Positions 22,467 to 32,903 of a DNA stretch of 64,000 nucleotides are shown here, in pieces. The DNA comes from Stentor coeruleus. Lineage: Eukaryota; Ciliophora; Heterotrichea; Heterotrichida; Stentoridae. The stretch lies in contig MPUH01000322.1 of the NCBI GenBank assembly GCA_001970955.1, forward strand, positions 1 through 64,000, in the 5' to 3' direction. Both the position numbers and the translations under genes were made by a program. The number at the start of each line of letters is the position of its first letter. Positions within the stretch are counted from its first letter, which is position 1. The notes under the pieces were generated by a model. The model saw nothing but the letters and a program-made list of their open reading frames with translations, was not told the DNA's origin and made no database searches.

Positions 22467-22790
22467 TGATTTTATAGCATTTGGATGATAGATGTGTAGG
22501 TTTTTTATATGTGACTTGCGAAGATTATTGATTTATATGATTTCAAACTAGTTTTTATATAATTTTGCATGTTTTTAATAATGGTTGTAAATTGTATATT
22601 TTTATGAAAGTCAGTTTATTATATTCCCATATTTTTAATATAATTATTCTGTCCAAGGATAAAAACTAAATTACAATAATCCGAAAAATCTAATAAAAAT
22701 ATACACAAACCTCTAATAAAAAACCAAAAAACAAAATTTCCTTACAATTTCCCTTAAAAACTTTAAAAATTACATTATGATAATTAATCT
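22467..22790. other. Intergenic
   Basis: Short 3' flank then C/A-rich 5' flank. An out-of-frame ATG lies about 15 nt before the next start. Nothing else seen. Confidence 0.6.
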
Positions 22791-23249
22791 ATGCAAGTAC
22801 TTGAAAATGGTCAACCTCTAAACATCCATCTTCCTTTAAAACAATCAAAACCCACTATGAATTCTCTATCAAAAAAACCCCCAAAACTCAACCTAGCCAT
22901 ATCACTTGAAAAAAATTGGAATAGCAGATTTTTTGTGACTTATTCCAAAGACAATTTGAATTTCCACAAGTTCCAAAGGGAATACTTTGACACAAACAGG
23001 AAATTCGATAAACATTATAGAGACAAATATGCAGAAAGAGATGCGATAGCTAGAGTTGTGAGCTATTCAAAACAAGGACCTTTTAAAAAGCAAAAAACAC
23101 TAAAATCAATAAAAACACATAAAAACTTGTTTAAAATCTCGCATAACATCAGAACACGTGAAAGTCTTTTTTATCAAGAGAACAAAACACAAAGGCCAAA
23201 ACCTGAGAAAAAAATATCGATTTTAGACCCTGATGAGTTGTTGAAATAA
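22791..23249 (+). CDS. Uncharacterised basic protein, 152 residues
   Basis: A basic, Lys/Asn/Arg-rich protein starting MQVLENGQPLNIHLPLKQS, with YRDKYAERDAIARVVSYSKQ in the middle and KKISILDPDELLK at the end. No domain recognised. The open frame and coding composition are good. It converges on the minus-strand zinc-finger gene, with 71 bp between the stops. Confidence 0.7.
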   Translation: MQVLENGQPLNIHLPLKQSKPTMNSLSKKPPKLNLAISLEKNWNSRFFVTYSKDNLNFHKFQREYFDTNRKFDKHYRDKYAERDAIARVVSYSKQGPFKKQKTLKSIKTHKNLFKISHNIRTRESLFYQENKTQRPKPEKKISILDPDELLK

Positions 23250-23320
23250 ACTGAATTTCCATAAAGTATAGAAAATAAGTGCTTTTTATGCTAAGTTTTA
23301 ATTGTTTTTTTTTTATAATT

Positions 23321-23863
23321 TTAATATCTAACTTGGTTTACGGAATATAAAGTGCCGCATCGACATCTGACAGTAGGATTATCTGTAGTATAGTAAGAAC
23401 TAGCTCGACAAAACATGCACACAATATTAATAAGTTGTTTAGTTGCTGTAGTAGCTTTGCATTGATTACAAAAAACAATATTAACAGTCTTTGGAAATGT
23501 TAGGATTCCTCTACAGCCTGAGCATGTAATAGTACCGAATCCATCTCCAGTAACTGGCATAGAATACCTTTGAGGCATTGGGGGTAGATTAGGATATCCA
23601 GGATTATTAAATGCTTGTGACTGTGGCCTAAACACCTGTTGAGAGGCCATTGATGAAGATGGTGCAAAAATCATACTATTTTGACCTGGAAGACTAGAAA
23701 CCGGTCTATTATTCCCAAGCCCAGGATTTTCGAATCCCATTTGCTGAGAAGAAACTCCACCTATATTCTGTGCCCTTGAAAAGTCCTTTTTTTCTTCCTC
23801 ATTGATGACTGGATAACCACTTAAATCCCTAAGCTCTATATCTTTTGAAGTCTTATTCGCCAT
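23321..23863 (-). CDS. LSD1-type zinc-finger protein
   Basis: 180 residues, starting at the ATG that directly follows TTTTATA; an upstream in-frame GTG is not used. The first half is Pro/Gln/Asn-rich and disordered (PPMPQRYSMPVTGDGFG). The C-terminal part has a zf-LSD1-type finger, CSGCRGILTFPKTVNIVFC.NQC, followed by CMFC and CRC cysteines that may complete a second zinc site. This finger type is known from plant and protist regulators of transcription and cell death; the role here is inferred. Only about 80 bp separates it from the next minus-strand gene. Confidence 0.8.
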   Translation of the reverse strand: MANKTSKDIELRDLSGYPVINEEEKKDFSRAQNIGGVSSQQMGFENPGLGNNRPVSSLPGQNSMIFAPSSSMASQQVFRPQSQAFNNPGYPNLPPMPQRYSMPVTGDGFGTITCSGCRGILTFPKTVNIVFCNQCKATTATKQLINIVCMFCRASSYYTTDNPTVRCRCGTLYSVNQVRY

Positions 23864-23943
23864 TATAAAATTATTCGCCACTCTAAAATCTTTATCTTCT
23901 AATATATATCAACTATATTTTTAAATAATACACTTTATTTCTA

Positions 23944-25536
23944 TTAAGCATCTACAACTGTAGCTTTAATTATCCTTGTTAACAGCATAATTGTCTTATC
24001 TTTAGCAATCATCTGATCCCTTTTCGATATCCCCAACATCTTAAAAATCTGCCCAAAAACATCAACTAAAAGTCTTGGATGGTCTAAAATCTTATGTATA
24101 ATCTTAACAAAAGATACTATTCTTGTATACAAATATGCTTTAGCTGTAAGGATTCCATATAAAACTTCAAATAAGTCTTTTATATTAACAAGTTCTTTAA
24201 ATTCTAATTGAGCTGAGATATTATTGATATCAAGTGCATTTAAAGTTTTTAATAAGAGTTTATCTGATGCTTGAGCTAAGAGTTTTAATGCGGATTTGTG
24301 TATGACAGTAACATCTTCATCATTTTCAGTTGTAATTATTAAAGACAAGTCTAATTCATGAAGGTTGTGTTGGTTTTTGAATAAGCCTTGCATGTTTTTT
24401 AAAGATCTGCATCTAAGGTCAATAGAGTCTCCATTAGAAACAATAGTCCCATTAGCTGATAAAGCTCTAAAATCAACAGAACTGATACTTCGCATTGTAA
24501 GTTGGCTTATTGAATAAAGTTGACTACTTTTAGAAGTAAATGCCAAGTCTTCAATAGTTGGAGATTTTACCATTTTAGGAGGAGCAATAGCTAGTTTAGT
24601 CGATGAAGCTCGTGGGGGTTTTTTTTGTCCTAAACTAATAACTGTCCATTGATCTCGAATCTTCATAGCTAGTTTCGGATATGCTATAAAATAACTCATT
24701 TCTTCAGTACACCAAGGTGGGTAATTTTCTTCAAGTTCAAAACCTTCAATATCAAAGTTTTTAAATTTATTATCATCTTTGGTTTTTTCTATAAACTCTA
24801 TAAACCCTTTTTTTATCATCCCATCCAAAGATCTCCCACCTCCTATAATCACACTTTGACCCACTACTCCAGTCATTGGTCTATATACAGAATAAGGGAA
24901 ATCATAACATTCTACATCTAATCCAAGGGGTAAGTCTTCTAAATTTATACTATAAACTATTGAATTTTTCTTTTTCCTAAACCCAGAAACTAATGAATAT
25001 CCTCCGAAAATATATAGTTTTTTATTCAAAATAAAAGACCCAGGTTCCATAAGTGACTTGAAATTTTCATGTTCGTTAAGCATCTCATAATTACTCTCTT
25101 GATTGAATTGGACCCAAAATTTTTCATGTAAATTGTATTTCATTATTGGACTTGGTACTTCACGATCACTTACTAGATTATCAAAAATCACTCCTCCAAC
25201 GTGAAAAACCCATGATTTATAGAAAGATATATTCCCAAATTTACATGGAATTGGAATTGGGGCTATGATATCTGCTTTTTTTGTATTAAAGTCAATTATG
25301 TAACCTGTACTTTTGAGTAATCCTTTTGAATCACAGCCACCGATTACGATTATGGAACTTGAAGTTATGTAGCCTATTGCTGAATCTTTGTATAAGTCAA
25401 TGTTTTCTAGTCTAACTTTTTCGGTTGATTTTTCTTCGATTATTAGAATGGATTTTTCGATACGATTTAGGTAATAGATTTTTGTCAGAGGAAGTTTATA
25501 TTTTTGAGATGGGTTAGATGAATTGTGTGCTCCCAT
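23944..25536 (-). CDS. Kelch-repeat protein with N-myristoylation signal
   Basis: 530 residues. It begins MGAHNSS, which fits N-myristoylation (Gly2, Ser6). Kelch-type blades are visible where two or more glycines follow a beta strand: SSIIVIGGCDSKG (about 60-72), KKLYIFGGYSLVSGF (about 171-185) and QSVIIGGGRSLDG (about 228-240). The last 150 residues form a helical, hydrophobic domain (LLAQASDKLLLKTLNALDI, LFEVLYGILTAKAYLYTRI). It probably acts as a membrane-associated interaction platform. The 5' flank (25560-25900) is strongly C-rich on its own strand. Confidence 0.8.
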   Translation of the reverse strand: MGAHNSSNPSQKYKLPLTKIYYLNRIEKSILIIEEKSTEKVRLENIDLYKDSAIGYITSSSIIVIGGCDSKGLLKSTGYIIDFNTKKADIIAPIPIPCKFGNISFYKSWVFHVGGVIFDNLVSDREVPSPIMKYNLHEKFWVQFNQESNYEMLNEHENFKSLMEPGSFILNKKLYIFGGYSLVSGFRKKKNSIVYSINLEDLPLGLDVECYDFPYSVYRPMTGVVGQSVIIGGGRSLDGMIKKGFIEFIEKTKDDNKFKNFDIEGFELEENYPPWCTEEMSYFIAYPKLAMKIRDQWTVISLGQKKPPRASSTKLAIAPPKMVKSPTIEDLAFTSKSSQLYSISQLTMRSISSVDFRALSANGTIVSNGDSIDLRCRSLKNMQGLFKNQHNLHELDLSLIITTENDEDVTVIHKSALKLLAQASDKLLLKTLNALDINNISAQLEFKELVNIKDLFEVLYGILTAKAYLYTRIVSFVKIIHKILDHPRLLVDVFGQIFKMLGISKRDQMIAKDKTIMLLTRIIKATVVDA

Positions 25537-26348
25537 TGATAAATATATTATGGGTGAGATATTTTTAGTGTAAAAATGAGAAAGTTTGGACTGTTAGGAT
25601 GGTTGGAAAAAGTTGGGTTTAGGGTTTGGAATGGTTTTATTTGTGAAGATAGTTTTTTAGGTTTTTAGTTTTGGATATGATGATGGTCTTAGTAATGGTA
25701 GTAGTTAAATGTTGTAAAAAAATTTTTTGCTAGAATTTATGTATGATTTAAAAATTTTATGATTTTTATGAATTTATTGTAGAGTTTTGGTATTTTTGAA
25801 GTAGAAGCATTGTGGATTATAGATTGAAAATGTAGCTTTTATAATTTTCGTATACAGAATGTTTGAGGTATAAATTTTTAATCGGATTAAAAGCTAAAAC
25901 TTGTATAATGTTAAAAAAAAATTTTTAGATTAACCAAATCCGATGGAGATTAGAATTTTTACCGGATAATACCTTTAAATTTGCCCTGTTATACAATATA
26001 ACTGAGCTTCAATAGTATTTTAAAAATCAAAATATTCTCCGATCAATTGTATTACAATTTTTAAACCCTGAGTATTCATCCCACCATTTCCTAGCTTATC
26101 AACCAAATCCATAATTTAAACCACCCTCAATTCCCATCTTTATTCCTTCCAAAAAACCCTTTTCATCCTCAAAAGCCAAAAACTAAAAATCATATCTCAT
26201 CCCAAACTCCACTAAAAAAAAACAAACTCCCAATCAAAATCACAAAAACCCCAAACTAAACCCACAAAATCCCTATCCTCACATCAAAAACCCATAAAAA
26301 TTTCATCAAAAACTAAATCATAATGAAAATCCCATCATAAAATATAAA
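25537..26348. other. Divergent intergenic region
   Basis: Left half G-rich, right half (26040-26348) C/A-rich with almost no G. The switch lies near 25950, where AGGTATAAATTTTTAATCGG and a diverged inverted partner (about 25950-25980) form a weak inverted repeat. No gene seen. Confidence 0.55.
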
Positions 26349-27278
26349 ATGAAAGATAATAAACCAAACAAGCCTCCAAATACAGACTTTGCCCAACAAC
26401 GCTTACATGGGTTCAGCCTAAGCCCTTCTCCAGTTTTCCTTGGAATAATCTACCTAGTCTTAGCTGGAGTATTTACCGGAATGGGTGTTTGGTATAAAAT
26501 CGAATCAGATAAAATCACAGAAGTCGTCAAAAGATATGACAACATCCCTCAATGTAAAGCAGATTGGCGAATTCCTATGACATGCATGATTGAATTGGAC
26601 TTGAAAAATCATGTCGAGCCTCCGATTTTTATATACTACGAGATATCGAATATGTTCCAAAACCATAGAAAATATAGTAAAAGTAGGGATATTTATCAGT
26701 TAATGGGACAATCAAGAAGTAAAGAAGATGTTCAATCAACATGTTTCCCTGTAGCTACAATGGGTGATTTGGGTTTTTACACAAACTTGTTTTTAGACCC
26801 AAAAGATGTGGCAAATCCATGTGGACTTATCCCTCAATCGATATTCAATGATACTTTTATATTACTTCCTCCACAAGATAGTCCATTAGAAGCTATTGAT
26901 ATAAAATTTGATCATCTAGCTTGGGATATTGATAAAGAAGAAAAATATAAAAATAGTGAGGAATGGAGAAGTGTACAATGGACTAACAAGGAAAATGAAC
27001 ATTTTATGGTTTGGATGAGTATTGCTGGACTACCTACATTTAGAAAACTTTGGGGGAGGATTGATAATGAGCTTGATGCTGGGGTTTATAGAATGGCTAT
27101 ATTAAACAATTATGATGTCACACCGTTTAAAGGGGAAAAAAGGATGGTTATGACGACTTCATCACAGTTTGGAGGGAAGTTTTATTTTTTAAGCTATAGT
27201 TATTTTGTTTGTGCAGGGATAGCTTTTATTGGATCGATTTTAGTTTTCATTATGGGACACATGAAATCTAAGATATAG
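26349..27278 (+). CDS. CDC50: CDC50/LEM3-family flippase beta subunit
   Basis: 309 residues with the family's layout: a short cytosolic N-terminus (QQRLHGFSLSPSPVF), a membrane helix at about 28-50 (LGIIYLVLAGVFTGMGVWY), a large external domain with conserved blocks (FIYYEISNMFQNHRKYSKSR, PCGLIPQSIFNDTF, MSIAGLPTFRKLWGRID) and a C-terminal membrane helix (about 283-305). Paired cysteines in the loop fit the known disulfides. CDC50 proteins partner with P4-ATPases that flip aminophospholipids and are needed for their exit from the ER. The length is slightly short but complete. The 5' flank is strongly C-rich. Confidence 0.95.
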   Translation: MKDNKPNKPPNTDFAQQRLHGFSLSPSPVFLGIIYLVLAGVFTGMGVWYKIESDKITEVVKRYDNIPQCKADWRIPMTCMIELDLKNHVEPPIFIYYEISNMFQNHRKYSKSRDIYQLMGQSRSKEDVQSTCFPVATMGDLGFYTNLFLDPKDVANPCGLIPQSIFNDTFILLPPQDSPLEAIDIKFDHLAWDIDKEEKYKNSEEWRSVQWTNKENEHFMVWMSIAGLPTFRKLWGRIDNELDAGVYRMAILNNYDVTPFKGEKRMVMTTSSQFGGKFYFLSYSYFVCAGIAFIGSILVFIMGHMKSKI

Positions 27279-28510
27279 GCTATATAAGATCATTTATAAT
27301 AAAATCGTTTAGTGTGAAATAAAGTTTTTATCATGATGATTTTATATGGGGCTATGGAATTATGAGGTTATTGGAGATTGTTTTATAGTGATAAAAGAAT
27401 AATTGTGATTTTGTTTGGATAGTGGGAATTTAAGTGTTTTAGGTGTTTTAGAGGTTTTTTGATGGATTTTATTTTGGATATTTTGGATGTGGTATTGTGT
27501 GGGTTTTTCAATGAATTATGGGTTTATAATTTGTATTTTTTACTTAGTAGCCAAATCAAATTCAAAAAAATTATCCATCGTCATTGATATATAAAAAATC
27601 TAATAAATATAAATAAGTCATATTTTAGCATAAATCCTACAAAAAATATCCTCGATTGTTTGGTTTGAATAATGATAGAATAGGGTATAAGTGATATTTT
27701 GATTTGAATTTATGTATAATAAAAGGGATAAGGGATAATATATAGATGATGATAGTAAATTATTTATTAATATGGAAAATTCAATATTGGTATAAGTTAT
27801 GATAAATTATAGCTTTAGAAGACAGTTAATGTTTAATTTAGGTTATAAAAACTCATTAGTATTTTTTTAATATATTTTGATGTAAGAATAAAAATTAACA
27901 ATAAAATATATTGAATTTTCAAATTAGGGAAGGAAAATTGTGAGTATATAACACCTAAATTCGATATAATTTCTTACATATCATCAAGCGATGAAAAAAT
28001 AACAATTATAGATATTGTTTGTCGATTTGAATAAGCTGCTATTACCATATGATACAAAAGTATTTAATCTCTATATAAATTATTACTTTAATCCAAAGCC
28101 CATATAAAATATTTAAAATTATACAATTTATTATTATGATTAAGTCACAGAAACTGATATCAAATTATTTTTATATTTTTTCATCAACTNTCATTTTATA
28201 AAAAAGTTTAAATGATTTATTATTATGATTAAGTCACAGAAACTGATATCAAATTATTTTTATATTTTTTCATCAACTGAGTTTGCTTTTAAAAAATTCA
28301 TGTATTTTCTTAATAAACATATATCATAACTATATACAAAAGTATAAAAAATATTATCTACTCTGAATTATATACAAAATTATACAGCATATCCATCAAA
28401 AAATTCTTAAAATATCAAAATTTCATATGATTCACCAATAAAAACTCAACCCTTAGCGAAATTTATAATATTTAATACTAAACCCTATACTTTTTATATA
28501 TTTTAATCCC
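27279..28510. other. Convergent intergenic region with assembly duplication
   Basis: 27300-27530 is the G-rich 3' flank of CDC50. A short open coding-like shred (SSSDEKITIIDIVCRFE) occurs near 27980-28032 without gene structure. An N lies at 28190. No intact gene. Confidence 0.55.
28126..28278. repeat. 64-bp duplication around an N (assembly overlap)
   Basis: 28126-28189 and 28215-28278 match; the N is at 28190, followed by 24 unmatched bases. It resembles the other two N junctions and is probably an unmerged contig end with a stray tail. Confidence 0.8.
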
Positions 28511-29284
28511 TTAAGCAATACTAAAAAGTAAATGAGGAAAATCATTTTTCAATTTTTCCTGAAGTTCTTCACTAATCCCAGCATTCTGTAAAGCAATTCT
28601 TTTAAGATTAGGCATATTCGGTATAAGCTGTAATAATAAACTTGCCCCAGAATCCAATATTTGATTATAATCCAAAGACATTCTTTCTAGTGTATTAATT
28701 TTACTAAGGGCTTCAAGAAGACCAATAATAGCCTCATTAGGAATCTCACATTCATCTAAGACTATTTTTTTCAGGTTTGCCAAATGAAAAATACTTTTAC
28801 TTAGTGATGTTGCGCCCATGACTTGTAAAGAATTCACATGAAGTTCTAATGCTTCAAGTTTTTTAAGGAAAACAAATTTACTGCTTATAAAAACTATCCC
28901 TATAGCAGTTATCCTATTATCAGCAAGGCACAGGAAATTAAGATTAATGAGTTTTTCAAAGCAAGGGGCTAGATTTTCACATCCTATATCTCCTATAGCT
29001 GTTTTCCATAAACTTAAATATACTATATGTGAGAAATATGGTAAGACAAGCTCTACAGGTCGAAGACGTTTCCCTGCAAGATTCAAAAATTTTAAATCAA
29101 TTTTCCCTAACTCTGAACAGTTGGATGTTAGAACATAGTCGAAAAGCTCTTTAATTCTTTTAGGCATTTGTGCACAGTTTTCAAGAAAATACTCTTTAAC
29201 AGCATCATTGTTTTTTACTGGAGGCCCACGGGTTGTTGTTTGGATATTAATTTCCTTTTTTTTGCTAATAGCGATGCATCCCAT
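28511..29284 (-). CDS. Leucine-rich repeat protein, acylated N-terminus
   Basis: 257 residues beginning MGCIAISKKKE, a myristoylation/palmitoylation signal with a basic patch. From about residue 60 it carries tandem ribonuclease-inhibitor-type LRRs of about 28 residues (LNFLCLADNRITAIGIVFIS, LEALELHVNSLQVMGATSLS, LERMSLDYNQILDSGASLLL, LKRIALQNAGISEELQEKL). Probably a membrane-tethered protein-binding scaffold. The start follows a TTATAATA box; the 5' flank (29330-29820) is C-rich on its own strand. Confidence 0.85.
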   Translation of the reverse strand: MGCIAISKKKEINIQTTTRGPPVKNNDAVKEYFLENCAQMPKRIKELFDYVLTSNCSELGKIDLKFLNLAGKRLRPVELVLPYFSHIVYLSLWKTAIGDIGCENLAPCFEKLINLNFLCLADNRITAIGIVFISSKFVFLKKLEALELHVNSLQVMGATSLSKSIFHLANLKKIVLDECEIPNEAIIGLLEALSKINTLERMSLDYNQILDSGASLLLQLIPNMPNLKRIALQNAGISEELQEKLKNDFPHLLFSIA

Positions 29285-30871
29285 TTTAATATTATAATTT
29301 ATTGTTTTTAAAAATATAGATGGTATGACTGAAGATTATTATTTATAATATCATATTTATTGTAAAGGGTTTATTTTTTATGTATGGGAAGATGGAGATT
29401 TGTATATAAGATTATGTTTGTTTTTTGGATTTGAAAAACATGATTTTAAGTATAGGATTTATGGGAAATATTTTTGAGAATTGGATATAATGGATAATTA
29501 GGAGATTTTTTTGGTTGATTAGGTTTAAATGAAAATTGTAAAGGTTTTGTGGTGATGATGAAGATTTTTGTAATGAAAAGGAAAATTTGGAAGGATTTAA
29601 GGTGGAGTTTATGGATTGGACTTTGTAGGTAATGATACTTTGTGGAGTTTTAGAATAGAAAGTGAAAAGTTGCTTATTTTTTCTTTTGATTAATTTAAGG
29701 TATTTTGTGTTGATTAATGTTTTAAGATTTAGTTCAAAATTTTTTTCATGGATGATTATGTTGCTTCATGAGCTTTTTTAATGGGGTTTTTAAGTACTTA
29801 TGTTGATTCATTTAATGATATAAATTCTTATAAGAAAACTATTTTTAAAGTGCTTGAAATTAAACTTTATCATAAACCTTATGAAATCATTTATAGATAT
29901 TTATAATAAAACACAAAACAACTAAGAAATCAAGTATTCAAATTATGTTTATCGCTAGTAAGTATTTGAGTAATTTTTAATGATATGACTTGCTTTCTTG
30001 TGTTGTAAATGATTTATAAAATTTTATAATAAATGATTTCTTAGTATTATTTCTGATTAAATTCTAGAGTAGAACACATTTAAACTAAGTTAATAATTTA
30101 CTAAAGCTCTATACTCAGTAAAAATCTTACCTATTTGTTTGCTTGACAATACTAGTTTCCATCTCCCGAGCCTAAAGCCAGTTGTTTTTTTAATACTCAG
30201 CTTTTTGGGTAAAAAATAGCATCACAGCCAGACATAATTATAATCATCAATTTTCTTAGCGTAATCTGAGGACTTAACCAACAAAAAAATCATTAGGATA
30301 TAACTGAACCATTGCATTTTCAACAAGAGAAAAAAAATATTGCTGATTCAGACTTTATTCTATATAATTACTTAACACAATTTGACTCACTAAAAAATAA
30401 TATCTACTAATAATCTAACTCAATCTACCTTATAATATTCAATCTTTTTTACTATAAAGAACTTAAAGGTATAATTTTTATGTAATTTATTTAATACACT
30501 CTATAAAATGTTTTCAAGAAAATATACTCTTAGACAATATTAAAATCGCAAATTTCTATAAATAACTAATCCTATTACACAACAAAATCTTTTTCAAAAA
30601 ATCCCCCAATCCTATATTATATCAAAACTTATCCTTAACAAAAAAAAATTGTATATCTAACAAATCAAACATATTCACACTATAAAAAATTCCCAAAACT
30701 CTATTTCTCTAATCTAAATACAAATTCACCACATCAAATATAAAACAATTAAATTACCTAAACAAAATCCCTTAAAACTTATAAATTTTTCACTATAAAT
30801 CATAATCTTCTTCACCTAACACTGATTATCTTCACAACTTTTCATATATATTCTTATTTCAAATAAAGTAT
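29285..30871. other. Divergent intergenic region, 1.6 kb
   Basis: 29330-29820 G-rich on plus; 30400-30870 C-rich and G-poor. The middle contains a degraded coding relic (listed separately). No intact gene. Confidence 0.6.
30131..30362 (-). pseudogene. Degraded coding-like relic
   Basis: On the minus strand, from high to low coordinates, one frame reads NQQYFFSLVENAMVQLYPND and then FFVG before a stop. A second frame reads VKSSDYAKKIDDYNYVWL, a TGA, then CYFLPKKLSIKKTTGFRLGR and WKLVLSSKQIGK. The composition is clearly coding-like and less AT-rich than its surroundings, but there is at least one frame shift and one stop. Family not recognised; a decayed DNA transposon gene or host gene are both possible. 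Confidence 0.45.
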
Positions 30872-32026
30872 ATGAACGCCCAAATAGATGAAGCATCTCT
30901 TACTGACAATTTTATACATAGAAACACAAAGACTGAAATAAGCAATTTTGAAGGGTCATTTCGCCCTTGTCTTTTTAGTAGAATTGACTCAGATTCATCC
31001 TTTGAAAGCTCAATTGAAGATAATGCAGAGAATTTCAATAATATATTAAAAGAACATAGGCCATTGAGTAAGTCGTATAAACCTGAATCTGTGCTTAAGA
31101 CGTCGTTTTTGACTGAAGAAAGGAACTCGCCAAGTTTTAAAGAGTTCGAAACAAGCAATCCGCCTAAAAATAATCTTGAAGGTTCTAATACAGAGTATCC
31201 AGAATATGATGAAGACGAAACCACTGATTTTCTCCAATACATTAAAAAACCCAAAGATTTCCCTCCAAATGAGCTCAACAGCACTACTCTCCCTGACTTC
31301 TTATATAAAAAACCTCAAGATACCTTCTTACCTAAAGATCTAAAAAGCCTGCAAAAAGAAATAAACCTGTCAAATAAACTAGGCAAAGAAGATCGAGTAA
31401 GACAATTTGCAGAACCTCCAAAAAAAAAAGATAAATCCGACAGTTTTATAAGCGAACTCACAGCAGAAAACGATTACCTCAAACAAGAACTTCAAAAAAG
31501 GCCAACTTTTACTCAATACCAATCAGCATTATCAAGAATAGAAGAACTTGAAGAAATACTTTCAAAGAAAAAGTCTCAAAAAAAAGACAAAAATGAAGTT
31601 TTTATTATCAAAACATTAATGGAATATTTTAATATTGATAACCCATCTGATATATTGCCTACAATAAAAGTTATGAAAAATCATAAAGGAAATAATAAGC
31701 TTATTTTAAGAATATCATCACTTATAAAAGATTGTGCCCCACCTGGAACATTTAAAGATGGACCAACTCATAGGGAGATTTGGAAATTTATTAGAAATGT
31801 TATGGAAGGATATATTGCCCTTAAGAAAAATGAGAGTAATATGGTTTTAAGTAAAATACAAGGATGCTTAGGTGTTGAAAATTCATTAAATGTTTTGAAG
31901 GAAGTACAGAAAATTTATGATAGTTTGAATTTTATGGAGCTTGCTTTTGATAAAGTTAAGGCGAAACTTGGGCTTTCTCCTCATGCTACGTTGAATGAAG
32001 TTGAAGCTACTCTTGATAATCTTTGA
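30872..32026 (+). CDS. Coiled-coil protein, 384 residues (possible centrosomal type)
   Basis: The N-terminal 180 residues are Ser/Glu-rich and disordered (FSRIDSDSSFESSIEDNAEN). A coiled coil lies at about 188-230 (LTAENDYLKQELQKRPTF, LSRIEELEEILSKKKSQ). The C-terminal 150 residues are a helical globular region (EIWKFIRNVMEGYIALKKNE, LGLSPHATLNEVEATLDNL). The coil, the KRPT junction and the helical tail are reminiscent of centrosomal CEP70-like proteins, but I cannot confirm this. The 5' flank is strongly C-rich. Confidence 0.8.
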   Translation: MNAQIDEASLTDNFIHRNTKTEISNFEGSFRPCLFSRIDSDSSFESSIEDNAENFNNILKEHRPLSKSYKPESVLKTSFLTEERNSPSFKEFETSNPPKNNLEGSNTEYPEYDEDETTDFLQYIKKPKDFPPNELNSTTLPDFLYKKPQDTFLPKDLKSLQKEINLSNKLGKEDRVRQFAEPPKKKDKSDSFISELTAENDYLKQELQKRPTFTQYQSALSRIEELEEILSKKKSQKKDKNEVFIIKTLMEYFNIDNPSDILPTIKVMKNHKGNNKLILRISSLIKDCAPPGTFKDGPTHREIWKFIRNVMEGYIALKKNESNMVLSKIQGCLGVENSLNVLKEVQKIYDSLNFMELAFDKVKAKLGLSPHATLNEVEATLDNL

Positions 32027-32903
32027 ATTAATTATTAATTATGCTAAAACTTTTTTTTTTTTTGTAGAATTAAATATGAGGTAGAAATATATTTTTTTAG
32101 TGGTTTTGATTTTCAGATTGACTTTTTTTTTGTATTTTTTGCAATATTTGTGGAGAATTATAAGCTTTTTTATTGGATTTGTATTATTTTTTTATGTTAG
32201 GATATTTTAATAGTGAATTTTGTTAGGTCTAAAAATAATGAATTGATAGGGTTGCAAAGTAGTTTTGAGAAAAGAGAATTACGCTTATTTGAAAAATCTT
32301 AAAATGCATTTGAAATTAATATTCTCATACTGCAAATCAAAGATAAAATTCGTGATATGTTTTATATTTAGCAAAAGCAATTTTAGGTAAAGAAAATTAT
32401 AAAATCATAACTAAATATCATAAAAAATATAGCTGATATTTAATATATCATCATATAAACTTTAAGAAAATGTATATGAAATACATATAAAAATTTCCCA
32501 AACTTTTACTATTATTTCTATTAATAAATAGACAAATATTAATAAAATTGTCGATACTCAGAATATTTCTAAATGATATTAGGCTTATTTTATAACTATA
32601 AATTCAATTTATATCAATTATTTCTTTAAGCTAATTATCAACTTTTCTATTAAATTTAATCTTAAACCTATCATTACATTATTATAATTTTATCTTAAAC
32701 CAATTTGTATATTTTTCATAAATAAACTCAAGAATAAATCTAGTATATTTTAAATTCTAAGTGTATAAATTTTATTAATAAACTAAATCTCTAAACATAA
32801 AAAACCTTAATCCATGTCTAGACTCATAAATCTCTCTTATCACAAAATCCTCCCATCCCGCTAAAAATTATACAAATTCTTTATCCTTCATAAAAATCTT
32901 ATA
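32027..32903. other. Intergenic
   Basis: T/G-rich 3' flank to about 32280, AT-rich middle, C-rich and G-poor 32640-32900, ending CTTATAATGG at the next start. No gene seen. Confidence 0.6.
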
